Below are positions 9,091-17,807 of a DNA stretch of 64,000 nucleotides, in pieces; within the stretch, counting starts at the first letter, position 1; each line of letters begins with the position of its first letter. This DNA is from Gulosibacter hominis (GTDB taxonomy: Bacteria; Actinomycetota; Actinomycetes; Actinomycetales; Microbacteriaceae). The notes below the pieces were generated by a model. That model saw only the letters and a program-made list of their open reading frames with translations, made no database searches and had not been told where the DNA came from. The translations under genes were made by a program, and so were the position numbers. The stretch is from assembly GCF_904842695.1 (NCBI RefSeq), contig NZ_CAJGWQ010000001.1, positions 310,001-374,000 on the forward strand. Direction: 5' to 3'.

Positions 9091-9119
9091 GAACCGCGAC
9101 CTTCCTCTGTCGAAGCTAC

Positions 9120-9137
9120 GACCGCACCGATGCGGTC
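9120..9137 (-). promoter_or_regulatory. Inverted repeat in the aspA leader
   Basis: A perfect 7-bp inverted repeat with a 4-nt loop (gaccgca tcgg tgcggtc on the minus strand), about 30 bases before the aspA start and just downstream of a TAGGGT that could be a -10 box. It could be an operator or an mRNA hairpin; its role is not known. Confidence 0.35.
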
Positions 9138-9233
9138 ATCTTTCGCTCTCACCCTATCGCAAGATGAACCGCATTCGTTTTACGTTCGCACAGAGTTTGC
9201 TGGTAGTCGTGGTGCAGATTGCCAGCCACCCAG

Positions 9234-11384
9234 CTAGCGACCCCGCAGCGCGTCAAGCATGAGCCCGACCAGTGCATCCACCTGCAGATCGTCTGAATGC
9301 ACCAGATCCTCGTCGCTGCCGTCAAGGGCACGCGCGGCAAGTCCCTGCTTCGAATCAATGAGATCGGCCACATGTGCATCAATCGTCTGCGAGGCAATGA
9401 TGCGCCAGGCGGTAACCGGCGTTTCCTGCCCGATGCGGTGCACCCGGTCGATCGCCTGGGTTTGTTCGGCAGCGGTCCAGCTCAGCTCGGCAAGCACCAC
9501 ATCACTTGCCACCTGCAGGTTAATTCCCACACCGGCCGCGAGCAGCGAACACACCACGACCTTCACCTCGGGATCGGTCTGGAATGCTTTCACGGCACGG
9601 TCACGCGCCAGCTGCGACTGCTCGCCGCGGATCGATACGGTGCGGATGCCCTCGGCAGCGAAGGCGGCTTCGGCGCGGTCGAGCGCCTCAACATGTTTCG
9701 CGAAGTAGACAACCTTGCCCACCGAGTGCGCCAGCTGGGCGGTGTACTGAGCTGCCAGCTCGGATTTCGCCACACCGATGCGGTGGAGCATGGCAAAAAT
9801 CGAGTCGCCGGCGCTGGATGCTTTTGACTCCTGCACTTCGTGGTGCGCCACCATTTGCAGCCGCTTGAGGTCGATCGTGTGCGGCGGCAGATCGCTCGCC
9901 TGGAGGATGCGCGCGTAACGTGCCAGCAAGCGTTCCACCAGAGCCGCCTCGGCCCGACGAATCGACGATCCTTCGTCACTATCAAGCTCGATCGGCATAT
10001 CGACAATGCGTTTCGATGGCAGCGATTTGGCCACATCAACCTTGCGACGCCGAACAATGCCGAGATCAATTACCTCGCGTCGTGCCGCGGCCATGAAGCC
10101 AGGGTCAGAAGGCACCAGGCCGGTTGCATCCAACCGGTCAAGTAGCTGCTGCGAAGGGCGGTACTCCCCCACCTGGCCCGGAATTTCTTCAATCCAACCC
10201 AAAAAATGCCAGATCGATTTGAAGTCCTCCACCGAATTAATCAGCGGCGTACCGGTGAGCGCCATCAGCAGCGGCCGATCACCGGGAATCTGGCCGCGCA
10301 GCGTGTTCGCCAGCTGCGTCACCAGACGAGAACGCTGCGAAGTGGGGTTTTTAATGAAGTGCGCCTCATCAACCACCATGCCCCGCAGCCCGAGACGCTG
10401 CAGCCAGCCCACGTGCCGATCAAGAATTTCGTAGTTGATGATGAACACGTCAGCAAACGCATCCACATTTTCACCATCGCCAGAAATAACCGTGGCGCGG
10501 CGTCCGGGTGTCCAACGCGCAACCTCCTGTGCCCAGTTGGTTTTCACCACGTTCGGCACGACGCACAAAAGCGGATAGGCGTCGGCAACCGATGCCGCCA
10601 AAATTGATTGCGCGGTCTTACCGAGGCCCGGCTCATCAGCCAGCAAAAACTCTCGGTGACCGTAGCGCACCGCCTCAACCAGCTGCGCCTGGTGCGGCAT
10701 CAGCGCGCGTCCGGCGGGCGCTACCCGGTCGAACCGCGGTGGATCGGGCAATTCCATCGAGGCAGCCCCGCCACCGGCACCGGTTTCAAATGCTTTCAGG
10801 ATGGGGTCGATCACTTCCCAATCGCGCAGCTGCGAATAGTGGGTTGCTGGCAGGGTGAGTTTTTCGAGTTTTGGTTCGAGGAAGGGCTGCGATCGCACGC
10901 GCGCCTTCACGCCCACCGGCATAACCTGCCGTTCACGCAGTTTTTCGGGCACAACGGCGCCGGTTACTGGCACATCCGGTTCGTCATCGACGACCATATC
11001 GATGCCACCGGCAAAGAGCATCTGCTTGCGCATCGCGCGCGCTTGGGGCGTGGTGGCTGTTTCGGCCTGCAAGAGGCGAATAAGCGAGGTGTCTCGCGCA
11101 GCTGTTTTCGCCATGATCGCGGCCAAACCGTCAAGCCGCTTCATCGCGTCGTTACGCTCGGCATCGCTGATGGTGTCATCAGTTTTTAGGCGCGCCCGCT
11201 CCTCGCGCATCAGCAGCGCGACCACCTGGAATTTGGTGCGGTTAGTGGCCGAGACATGCCCGCGCATCACCGCCGCTTCAACCTCGCGAACCGCTTTTGC
11301 AAGCTGCGGGATCACACCGGTGTTGTCAGTTGCGGCACGCTTTCGCCGGGCACCGTACTGCCCGCGGCGGGAATTCGACACCAT
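9234..11384 (-). CDS. SNF2-family DEAH-box helicase/translocase
   Basis: 716-residue SWI2/SNF2-type ATPase that would move along double-stranded DNA. The first ~220 residues form an unrecognised charged, mainly helical region. The helicase core follows: Walker A DEPGLGKT (about 250-257), INYEILDRH, DEAH box VVDEAHFIKN (about 338-347), LTGTPLINS, then the C-terminal lobe ending in QAIDRVHRIGQETPVTAWRII. The layout resembles the SMARCAL1-like single-protein helicases rather than RapA. The ATG at 11382-11384 has GAAGGAG six bases upstream. It stands alone between aspA and the divergent MDMPI gene. A role in DNA repair or replication-fork remodelling is inference. Confidence 0.9.
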   Translation of the reverse strand: MVSNSRRGQYGARRKRAATDNTGVIPQLAKAVREVEAAVMRGHVSATNRTKFQVVALLMREERARLKTDDTISDAERNDAMKRLDGLAAIMAKTAARDTSLIRLLQAETATTPQARAMRKQMLFAGGIDMVVDDEPDVPVTGAVVPEKLRERQVMPVGVKARVRSQPFLEPKLEKLTLPATHYSQLRDWEVIDPILKAFETGAGGGAASMELPDPPRFDRVAPAGRALMPHQAQLVEAVRYGHREFLLADEPGLGKTAQSILAASVADAYPLLCVVPNVVKTNWAQEVARWTPGRRATVISGDGENVDAFADVFIINYEILDRHVGWLQRLGLRGMVVDEAHFIKNPTSQRSRLVTQLANTLRGQIPGDRPLLMALTGTPLINSVEDFKSIWHFLGWIEEIPGQVGEYRPSQQLLDRLDATGLVPSDPGFMAAARREVIDLGIVRRRKVDVAKSLPSKRIVDMPIELDSDEGSSIRRAEAALVERLLARYARILQASDLPPHTIDLKRLQMVAHHEVQESKASSAGDSIFAMLHRIGVAKSELAAQYTAQLAHSVGKVVYFAKHVEALDRAEAAFAAEGIRTVSIRGEQSQLARDRAVKAFQTDPEVKVVVCSLLAAGVGINLQVASDVVLAELSWTAAEQTQAIDRVHRIGQETPVTAWRIIASQTIDAHVADLIDSKQGLAARALDGSDEDLVHSDDLQVDALVGLMLDALRGR

Positions 11385-11565
11385 GACTCCTTCACTGGCC
11401 GGCGGCGCTCGCCGCTGGCGGTTCCGATCACAACTGGGGATCGGACGAATAAAGCAACGAATCGAACGGTCAACTTTCTCGATTCGAACGCGGACGGCGA
11501 GTATGCAGATGCTCAACCATCGCAGGCGCACCGCTCATTCTAGCCGCAGCAGGGCGGTCGGATGC

Positions 11566-11571
11566 AATAAT
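11566..11571 (+). promoter_or_regulatory. Possible -10 box for a GTG start of the next gene
   Basis: AATAAT ends seven bases before a GTG at 11579, in frame with the next gene. If used, the gene would be leaderless and start at 11579 rather than at the ATG at 11570, which lies inside this box. Confidence 0.3.
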
Positions 11572-12244
11572 GAACCGCGTGACCGCCAATACCGCCGATC
11601 CCTCCCAGCCATCGAGCTCGCAGCCGTTCTCGCGTCCGCCCGCAAAACTCAGCGGCGACTGGAGCGCGCATATTGCCACCACGCTCGATCGGCTCGCCTT
11701 TGTGCTCGCGGGGCTTGATAACCGGGCGTGGGATGCACCCAGCCGATGCGAACAATGGCGGGTGCGGGATGTTGTTGGCCACCTTCTCTGGCGTTTGGGT
11801 TCAACCAACCGCGAACTGATCACCAGCGGCCTTGGGGCAACCCTCACGAGCGCACTCAACCCGAACGCGGCGATCGCAAAGATCGCTATCGAGCTCGGTG
11901 ATGCTTCCGAGGCCGAGCTGCTTTCCGGGCTCGAAGAACTCTCTGCCGACAAGATGGCCGGTATTGGCCGCAGCACCGTCGTTGAACTCACCGAGGCGGT
12001 GGTGCACGCCTACGACATCACCGATGCGCTGGAGCTGCCGCTGCGCTTGAGCCCGCGCTCAACCAGCGCCGTGGCGCTGTCGCGGCTGCGGGTCGGCGGC
12101 CGCAACGCAAAGATCACTAAAAAGCATTCGCTGCGCGCAATTGACGCCGGCTGGCAGATCGGTAATGGCCCGGCGCTCGACGCCACCGCAGCCGAAATCA
12201 TCATGCACCTGTTCGGCCGCACCCGGCTCAACCCGGATCAATAG
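11570..12244 (+). CDS. Maleylpyruvate isomerase-family (DinB/MDMPI) protein
   Basis: 224-residue protein with the actinobacterial DinB/MDMPI fold: an N-terminal helix bundle with the motif RCEQWRVRDVVGHLLWRLGSTNREL (first metal-type His in VGHL), a second part with TEAVVHAYDITDALELP, and a C-terminal piece (about 150-220) of the type seen in mycothiol-dependent enzymes. Members use mycothiol as cofactor or act in thiol transfer; the substrate here is unknown. Two starts are possible: ATG at 11570 or GTG at 11579, the latter preceded by an AATAAT box suited to a leaderless mRNA. It converges on ribF. Confidence 0.82.
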   Translation: MNRVTANTADPSQPSSSQPFSRPPAKLSGDWSAHIATTLDRLAFVLAGLDNRAWDAPSRCEQWRVRDVVGHLLWRLGSTNRELITSGLGATLTSALNPNAAIAKIAIELGDASEAELLSGLEELSADKMAGIGRSTVVELTEAVVHAYDITDALELPLRLSPRSTSAVALSRLRVGGRNAKITKKHSLRAIDAGWQIGNGPALDATAAEIIMHLFGRTRLNPDQ

Positions 12245-12294
12245 CCGGCCCGATTGCTACCGGGCGGCAGGCACTTTGTGAGTCCCGTCGCCAA

Positions 12295-12347
12295 GCTCAG
12301 CAGCCGGCCATAAAACGCCAAGCGCCGGCTCAGCAGCCGGCCATAAA
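12295..12347. repeat. Direct repeat duplicating the 3' end of ribF
   Basis: The 20-mer gctcagcagccggccataaa occurs at 12295-12314 and again at 12328-12347, with a period of 33 bp. The second copy carries the last codons and stop of ribF; the first lies just past the stop and would encode the same Met-Ala-Gly-Cys-stop ending. It looks like a small tandem duplication of the gene's tail. Confidence 0.85.
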
Positions 12348-13307
12348 GCGCCGCGTCTCGAGCGTTTCAGCACGCATCCGCAGCCGGGTGCGAGTCTCGT
12401 CGACATCGTGCCCCATCCGCTCGATGAGCGCCTCGAGGCTGGCGAATTTTTCCATGCCTCGAATCCGCTGCACGAACGCAATATCCACCGATTCGCCGTA
12501 AAGATCGAGGTTTGCATCCAGTAGATGCGCCTCAACCTGACGCTGCGGCACACCCTCAAACGTTGGGTTGTTCCCCACCGAAACTGCGGTGGGATACACC
12601 CGGCCGCCTGAGCGGAACCAACCCGCGTACACACCATCGGCCGGAATCAGACCCTCGACCGTGGCGGGGTCGAGATTTGCGGTTGGAAATCCGAGCTCGC
12701 GACCGCGCTTTGCCCCGTGCACCACCGTGCCCGACACCACGTGGTAGCGGCCAAGCATCTGTGTGGCGAGCTCAACGTCACCGGCGCTCAGTGCTTCGCG
12801 CAACCAGGTTGACGATGCGCGCCGACCTGTTGGGCCGGGAATATCCTCGGGAACGATCACCTCGAAGCCGCGTTCGCGTCCCACGCGCCGCAGGAGCTCG
12901 ACATCGCCCGCTCCCCCGCGGCCAAACCGAAAATCACTCCCCACTATGAGCAACTCGGTGCCGAGCTGCTCGACAAGCACGCGCTCGATGAACTCTTCTG
13001 GCGATAGATTCGCCAGCTCGCGGGTAAACGGCAGCACGACCGCTGCATCCACACCAAAAGTGGCTATCTGCTCGAGCTGCTGCCGCGGCGACAATATCGG
13101 TACCGGGCAGCGGTCTGGCGCAAAAAGGGCCAGCGGATGTCGATCAAATGTCACCACCACCGCGTGCAGCCCACGCCGGTCAGATTCGGCCCGCACCAGC
13201 TCAAGCAGGGTTTGGTGGCCGCAGTGCACACCATCAAACTTGCCAATTGTCACCGCCGCGGGGCGCAGCGCGGCCGGGAATTCATCGGGTTGGTAAATCG
13301 TGATCAT
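12330..13307 (-). CDS. ribF: Bifunctional riboflavin kinase / FMN adenylyltransferase
   Basis: Makes FMN and FAD from riboflavin. In this 325-residue protein the N-terminal nucleotidyltransferase half shows GKFDGVHCGHQTLL (about 22-35) and FGRGGAGD. The C-terminal flavokinase half has RGRELGFPTANLD and the IPADGVYAGW strand. The ATG at 13305-13307 overlaps the stop of the upstream membrane-protein gene (ATGA), so it is translationally coupled and needs no Shine-Dalgarno. The gene belongs to a truB-membrane-membrane-ribF operon. rpsO, its usual neighbour, has been displaced by about 7 kb of other genes. The 3' end is duplicated just past the stop. Confidence 0.95.
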   Translation of the reverse strand: MITIYQPDEFPAALRPAAVTIGKFDGVHCGHQTLLELVRAESDRRGLHAVVVTFDRHPLALFAPDRCPVPILSPRQQLEQIATFGVDAAVVLPFTRELANLSPEEFIERVLVEQLGTELLIVGSDFRFGRGGAGDVELLRRVGRERGFEVIVPEDIPGPTGRRASSTWLREALSAGDVELATQMLGRYHVVSGTVVHGAKRGRELGFPTANLDPATVEGLIPADGVYAGWFRSGGRVYPTAVSVGNNPTFEGVPQRQVEAHLLDANLDLYGESVDIAFVQRIRGMEKFASLEALIERMGHDVDETRTRLRMRAETLETRRFMAGC

Positions 13308-13762
13308 ATCGTCGACGGCTTCATTCGGGTTGCTGGACGAGACTCGAGGTAGGCGGCTCCAATGAGCGGCAAGACGAACGGAATATACAGGTATCCGCGA
13401 CCAAAGCCGCTCCACACGGTGTCTGCCGGGAAATATTCGGGGTGTACGGCCGAAAGCATACCCACAGTCAGCACCCCGGCGAGCTCAAACCCCACCGCGC
13501 CGGCGGCAATACCCTGCCACGATCGGCTGCGGTGTGCCAGCGCCAAAGCGATTCCGGCGAGCAAATACACCGCCGCTGCAACCGCGCTGAGCGTATAGGC
13601 AAACGGTGCGGCATCAAAATCACGCACAATCTGCACGACGCTGCGCCCGGTGGCCCCCACAAAAAGCACGATGTACACCGCAACCAGCACCGGCGACGCC
13701 TGTTCCGGACGGCGCGGTTTACGAGCTGACGCGGTTTCGGTAGTTTTCGCAAATACGCCCAA
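13304..13762 (-). CDS. Four-helix integral membrane protein of unknown function
   Basis: 152 residues with a ~25-residue basic N terminus and four hydrophobic segments (about 24-42, 55-75, 85-105, 125-142), no charged catalytic motif and no signal peptide. I do not recognise a family beyond conserved small actinobacterial membrane proteins. It overlaps ribF by four bases and follows another small membrane-protein gene by 12 bases, so it is part of the truB-ribF operon. Transport of riboflavin is possible from context but has no sequence support. Confidence 0.75.
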   Translation of the reverse strand: MGVFAKTTETASARKPRRPEQASPVLVAVYIVLFVGATGRSVVQIVRDFDAAPFAYTLSAVAAAVYLLAGIALALAHRSRSWQGIAAGAVGFELAGVLTVGMLSAVHPEYFPADTVWSGFGRGYLYIPFVLPLIGAAYLESRPATRMKPSTI

Positions 13763-13774
13763 ACTACTGCCCCG

Positions 13775-14152
13775 CTATCCCAATAGTGGTGCGTTGCCGA
13801 GCCAGATCTGCTGCATCCGGAACACCATCACCGAAGCCGAAAGCGCCGCGATTCCCAGCACCGCATTTGCCCAGCGGCCACGATCGATAAGTGCCCACAG
13901 GATGCCGCCGAGCGGGAAGATCACCAGCGCCACCTGGTACATCCAAAACTCCAGGCCATCACCGAGGCAGACATTGCCCCACAGCGGCGCCACAATCGCG
14001 AGCACCAGCTGTACGAGTGCGAGCAGCGCCACCACCGCCACCGAACCGGCGGTGAAATCCCCCGGAGGCCGATTGCGGAACGCCTGCACCAGGCAAATGA
14101 TGCCGGCGAGGGCCCCAATCCCAAACTGGAGCCACGTGTACCACTCGATCAT
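13775..14152 (-). CDS. Small integral membrane protein of unknown function
   Basis: 125 residues with four predicted membrane segments (about 8-26, 37-60, 72-92, 98-115). The start ATG overlaps the truB stop (ATGA), which fixes the start and implies coupled translation. No family is recognised; together with the next gene it forms a pair of membrane proteins inserted between truB and ribF. Confidence 0.75.
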   Translation of the reverse strand: MIEWYTWLQFGIGALAGIICLVQAFRNRPPGDFTAGSVAVVALLALVQLVLAIVAPLWGNVCLGDGLEFWMYQVALVIFPLGGILWALIDRGRWANAVLGIAALSASVMVFRMQQIWLGNAPLLG

Positions 14153-15180
14153 GCGCCGCCTCCGTCACGCTGCGGAAAATTCATCAGTGTCTTTGTACGT
14201 CCGGCGCGGATTTCTACCAGCCCGATTGGTTCCCCGGCATCCGTGAGCGCGGCCACGGGCGTTCCGGCTGGCAGATCGGCGATTGTCAGCGTTGACAGCG
14301 GCTGGTCGGCGGCGGTTTGCGGCGCGATGACCGCGGCAGGTGCGGGGATGCGCTGCCCGTTACGCAGCGCTCTGGCTCGGTCGGCATCGCAGCGCATTTG
14401 CGGAAACCTGCGAACCAGCAGTTCGGTGGGTGAGAGCAGTGCCGCAGCCAACCGTCGCGCCTCATCGGTGCCCGCTTCGCTATCGGGCGCGGGACGCTCA
14501 GTAGCAAGCGCGGCCGCATCCGCAACGTGGAAGCTGCCAACGCTGGCACGCCGCAGCAGACACACGTGTGCGGGAACACCGAGTGCCAGGCCAAGGTCAC
14601 GACCGAGCGCGCGAATATAGGTGCCCGAAGAACACGACACGCGCACATCCACATCCACAATCGCTTGACCCTCGGCCTCACCATGGGTGACGCGACGCAC
14701 TTCCAGCTCGTGAATCGTCACCCGCCGCGATGTCAATTCGACCCGCTCACCCTCGCGAACGCGCTGATAGGCGGGTTTACCATCAATTTTGATGGCCGAT
14801 ACAGCACTGGGCACCTGATCAATTTCGCCAATAAATTGCGGCACCACACCCTGCACCTCGGCCGGAGTGATTGCCACAATGTCTTCCCGTCCGGCAACTT
14901 CGGTAATTTCACCGTCAGCGTCCTCGGTGTCGGTGGCGATGCCGAGCCGAATGGTTGCCTCATACTCTTTGTCGTCGCCAATAAGATACGTGAGCAGGCG
15001 GGTCGCATCCCCCACCCCAACCAGCAACAGGCCGGTTGCTGCAGGGTCGAGCGTGCCGGCATGACCGACCTTGCGGGTGCCCAGGGCTCGACGAACTCGA
15101 GCCACGACATCATGGCTGGTAATACCGGCCGGTTTGTCGATGAGCAGCAGGCCGTGCGGGCCGGTTGGTGACGAAGACAT
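14149..15180 (-). CDS. truB: tRNA pseudouridine(55) synthase
   Basis: Isomerises U55 in the T-loop of tRNAs. Of the 343 residues, the N-terminal catalytic domain carries GLLLIDKPAGITSHDVV and GHAGTLDPAATGLL, whose Asp (about D45) is the catalytic residue. YQRVREGERVEL and SCSSGTYIRALGRDLG follow, and a C-terminal PUA-like part completes the protein. At ~340 residues it is longer than the E. coli enzyme, with an insert around 225-240. It is first in the truB-membrane-membrane-ribF operon and divergent from panE; a TAGACT sits ten bases before the ATG. In relatives truB lies closer to rbfA; here panE and mutY are between. Confidence 0.95.
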   Translation of the reverse strand: MSSSPTGPHGLLLIDKPAGITSHDVVARVRRALGTRKVGHAGTLDPAATGLLLVGVGDATRLLTYLIGDDKEYEATIRLGIATDTEDADGEITEVAGREDIVAITPAEVQGVVPQFIGEIDQVPSAVSAIKIDGKPAYQRVREGERVELTSRRVTIHELEVRRVTHGEAEGQAIVDVDVRVSCSSGTYIRALGRDLGLALGVPAHVCLLRRASVGSFHVADAAALATERPAPDSEAGTDEARRLAAALLSPTELLVRRFPQMRCDADRARALRNGQRIPAPAAVIAPQTAADQPLSTLTIADLPAGTPVAALTDAGEPIGLVEIRAGRTKTLMNFPQRDGGGA

Positions 15181-15246
15181 ACTGTTCCCGAGTCTACCGT
15201 CAGGGCGGCCGTAGCGGGTGCGGCAGCAGCTATCCGTGCGGCCCGA

Positions 15247-15252
15247 TAGGCT
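15247..15252 (+). promoter_or_regulatory. Predicted -10 box of a leaderless panE transcript
   Basis: TAGGCT ends six bases before the panE ATG, and no Shine-Dalgarno is present. No good -35 is visible. Confidence 0.5.
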
Positions 15253-15258
15253 GACCGG

Positions 15259-16338
15259 ATGCGAACGAGCATTATCGGAGTTGGCGCGGTGGGCGGGGCC
15301 CTGGCCGCACTATTCGATCGTGCCGGGCATGAAATCACCGCCATTGTTCGACCCGAAAGCGCCAGTGCCGCAATAATCCAGCGCGATGGCCTGCGCCTAA
15401 GTGGCGCGCGCGGAACGCATCTTGCGCGGATACGAGTTGCCCACGAGCTGCCCAAAAACACCGAGCTAGTCATCGTGGCCACCCGCACCTTTCAAACCGA
15501 TGCGGCACTCCAGGCCCATGCCGCACGGCTCGGCCCAGCCGGATTGCTTGCGAATGTGCCGGTCGTAATCGCACAAAACGGCTTGGATGGCCCACAGCGA
15601 GCTGTCACCGCACTGCACCGTGACGATAGCGGCGGTGTTTTTGGTGCGCTGGCACTGTTTCCGGCCACCCAGCGAGCCCCCGGCGACACAGTATTGACCG
15701 GCGACGGCCGAGTCTGTCTGGCGCCAGCTCGACCCCAGGATTTTGCCACCGCCAAGCAGCTCGCCTCGTTTTTTGACGATGCTTTCCCCACACTCGCGCT
15801 GCCGCGACTATATCCGGCTCTGTGGAGCAAGCTGCTCGTCAACCAGGTCAACGCCCTACCGGCCATTACCGGCAAGAGCGTGCAATTTACCTGCCGCCAT
15901 CCGCTTACGTCCGCAATTTTGGCCCACTCGCTCACCGAGGCGGTCGCGGTGGCGGATGCGCACGGCATCCGCTGCATTAATATCGGCGTGTTGACGCCCG
16001 CCCACACGAGCATGATTCGCGCGGGTGCGGCGCTCGCCGTGGTGCGCTCGCGATTGGCGACAGCTTTTGGTGTGCGCCCCAACCCGGCGTCGACGCTGCA
16101 GGCAATCCGCCGCGGTCAGCCCACCGAAATCGACGATCTTAACGGTGCGGTTGTGCGGGCAGCAGCCGAAGTGGGGCTTTCGGCGCCGGTGAACGCGACG
16201 CTCACCGCACTCGTGCACGAGGTGAGCCGCAGCGGGCGGCATCTCAGCCTCGCCGAGCTGCGGCGTCGGATGGCGAAGCTCGGCGACGCTGATCGCGGAG
16301 GGGCTGCTGAGTGCGCAGGGGCTACGCTGCCACAATGA
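15259..16338 (+). CDS. panE: 2-dehydropantoate 2-reductase family oxidoreductase
   Basis: Would reduce ketopantoate to pantoate with NADPH for coenzyme A synthesis. The N-terminal Rossmann motif is IIGVGAVGGALAALFDRAGHEI. The middle AQNGLDGPQ and the C-terminal helical domain with LWSKLLVNQVNALPAITG (the catalytic-type Lys) fit the ApbA/PanE family. At 359 residues it is longer than E. coli PanE (~300), with a C-terminal extension. Family members include other 2-ketoacid reductases, so the substrate is an inference. It is probably leaderless and overlaps mutY by four bases (ATGA). Confidence 0.8.
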   Translation: MRTSIIGVGAVGGALAALFDRAGHEITAIVRPESASAAIIQRDGLRLSGARGTHLARIRVAHELPKNTELVIVATRTFQTDAALQAHAARLGPAGLLANVPVVIAQNGLDGPQRAVTALHRDDSGGVFGALALFPATQRAPGDTVLTGDGRVCLAPARPQDFATAKQLASFFDDAFPTLALPRLYPALWSKLLVNQVNALPAITGKSVQFTCRHPLTSAILAHSLTEAVAVADAHGIRCINIGVLTPAHTSMIRAGAALAVVRSRLATAFGVRPNPASTLQAIRRGQPTEIDDLNGAVVRAAAEVGLSAPVNATLTALVHEVSRSGRHLSLAELRRRMAKLGDADRGGAAECAGATLPQ

Positions 16339-17282
16339 CCGATAACCCACTGGTGACCGCAGTGATCGACTGGTACCGCTTCGACCACCGCGATTTTCCC
16401 TGGCGCGATCCCGATGTGACGCCCTGGGGCATTTTGGTGAGCGAGGTCATGTCGCATCAAACGCAAATGTCGCGAGTCACGCCCCGCTGGCTGGAGTTCA
16501 TGCGGCGCTGGCCCACCCCGGCAGCGGCTGCCCAAGCGTCGGATGCCGAGATCCTGCGGGTGTGGGACCGGCTCGGCTACCCGCGCCGGGCGCTGGCGCT
16601 GCGCCAGTGCGCGCTAGCCATAGTTGAACGGCACGATGGCGAGGTACCGGCCGATCGTGAAGCGCTGCAGGCGCTCCCGGGTATCGGCCCCTACACCTCT
16701 GCGGCGGTGTGTTCGTTTGCATTCGGGATGCGCGTGCCGGTGGTCGACACAAATGTGCGCCGGGTGATTGCCCGGGCGGTTCACGGCGATGAGGTTGCGT
16801 GGCGGCCGAATGCGCGCCGTGATGAGGCCGAGATGCTGGCCCTACTGCCCCGCGTGGATGCCGATGTGCAGCCCTGGAATGCCGGGGCCATGGAGCTGGG
16901 CGCTACCGTGTGTTCACAGCGATCCCCTGATTGTGTCCGCTGCCCCATCGCCGAGATATGCGAGTGGCGCGGTGCCGGGTTCCCGTCGCTTCCCGATTCC
17001 GAGCGCGAGCGGCGGCAGCTTCGGCAACCAAAGTTTGCCGGCAGCAATCGTCAGCGTCGCGGCCGTGTGATGGCGATCGCGCGCGCTTCGCATGGCGGTT
17101 TTGCCATCGATCAGCTCTGGAATCGCATCCTGCTGGAGACAGATTTTTGTGCCCCGGAAGATTCGGTGCAGCTTGCTCGAGAACGCGAACAGCATCTGGC
17201 AGCTGCCGCGACGCTAGTTGCCGAGGGGATGCTGCAGCAGCGCGGCGATTGGATCTCGCTGCCGGGCGAGCCGGCACCATAG
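16335..17282 (+). CDS. mutY: A/G-specific adenine glycosylase
   Basis: Removes A mispaired with 8-oxoguanine. The 315 residues show the catalytic-Glu helix (SEVMSHQTQMSRV), helix-hairpin-helix LPGIGPYTSAAV, catalytic Asp region VPVVDTNVRRV, and an intact [4Fe-4S] cluster with spacing C-x6-C-x2-C-x5-C (starting VCSQRSPDC). The usual LQQTQ motif reads SHQTQ here. The C-terminal MutT-like domain is short, as in other actinobacteria. The ATG at 16335 overlaps the panE stop and is preferred over an upstream start inside panE. The plus-strand panE-mutY pair splits the rbfA-truB neighbourhood. Confidence 0.93.
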   Translation: MTDNPLVTAVIDWYRFDHRDFPWRDPDVTPWGILVSEVMSHQTQMSRVTPRWLEFMRRWPTPAAAAQASDAEILRVWDRLGYPRRALALRQCALAIVERHDGEVPADREALQALPGIGPYTSAAVCSFAFGMRVPVVDTNVRRVIARAVHGDEVAWRPNARRDEAEMLALLPRVDADVQPWNAGAMELGATVCSQRSPDCVRCPIAEICEWRGAGFPSLPDSERERRQLRQPKFAGSNRQRRGRVMAIARASHGGFAIDQLWNRILLETDFCAPEDSVQLAREREQHLAAAATLVAEGMLQQRGDWISLPGEPAP

Positions 17283-17322
17283 GTGGCCAGGGCACACAAA
17301 AGGCAGCGCCCCGCAAACGGCG

Positions 17323-17357
17323 AGTGCCCCGCTCACTCAACTGAGTGACGGGGCACT
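17323..17357. terminator. Hairpin between convergent mutY and rbfA
   Basis: A long inverted repeat: agtgccccg pairs with cggggcact and the inner tcactca pairs with tgagtga, with one bulged C. It can fold on either strand but lacks a clear T tract, so it may serve both convergent genes weakly. Confidence 0.6.
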
Positions 17358-17375
17358 GCCGTGGGTTCAGCGCCG

Positions 17376-17807
17376 CTATTCGGCTGCTGATTCGCTATCG
17401 CGGTAGGGGTCGGCCTCGCCGGCAAACGACTTCCCCTCGCGTTCGCGGGCGACCCGTTCGTCGGCCTCACGTGCCTGCGCGAGCAGGTCATCAATGCGGC
17501 CAGCGTTTTCGGGAAGTGCGTCGAGGACAAATTCGATGCTGGGAGTGAGCCGGGTGTTGAGCTGCCGGCCGATTTCCGACCGGATCATGCCCGTTGCCGA
17601 CTTGAGCGCCGCAGCGGTGCCCTTTCGTTCTTCTTCGGTGCCATAGACCGTGTAGAAGATCGTGGCGTGCTGCAGATCACCGGTGACTCGCACATCCGTG
17701 ACGGTGACAAAGCCCAGGCGCGGGTCTTTTACTCCCCGCTCAAGAGTTTTTGCCACCAGCACGTGGATGCGTTCAGCGAGTCGAGCTGCGCGTGGATTTT
17801 CAGTCAC
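17376..17807 (-). CDS. rbfA: Ribosome-binding factor A
   Basis: Small KH-like 30S maturation factor that acts with infB and nusA genes in cold adaptation and late 16S processing. The 143 residues contain the domain core ([44 protein letters not shown]) and an acidic, Arg-rich C-terminal tail. Its start lies eight bases inside the end of infB, indicating translational coupling. It is the last gene of the nusA-ylxR-infB-rbfA cluster. Confidence 0.95.
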   Translation of the reverse strand: MTENPRAARLAERIHVLVAKTLERGVKDPRLGFVTVTDVRVTGDLQHATIFYTVYGTEEERKGTAAALKSATGMIRSEIGRQLNTRLTPSIEFVLDALPENAGRIDDLLAQAREADERVAREREGKSFAGEADPYRDSESAAE

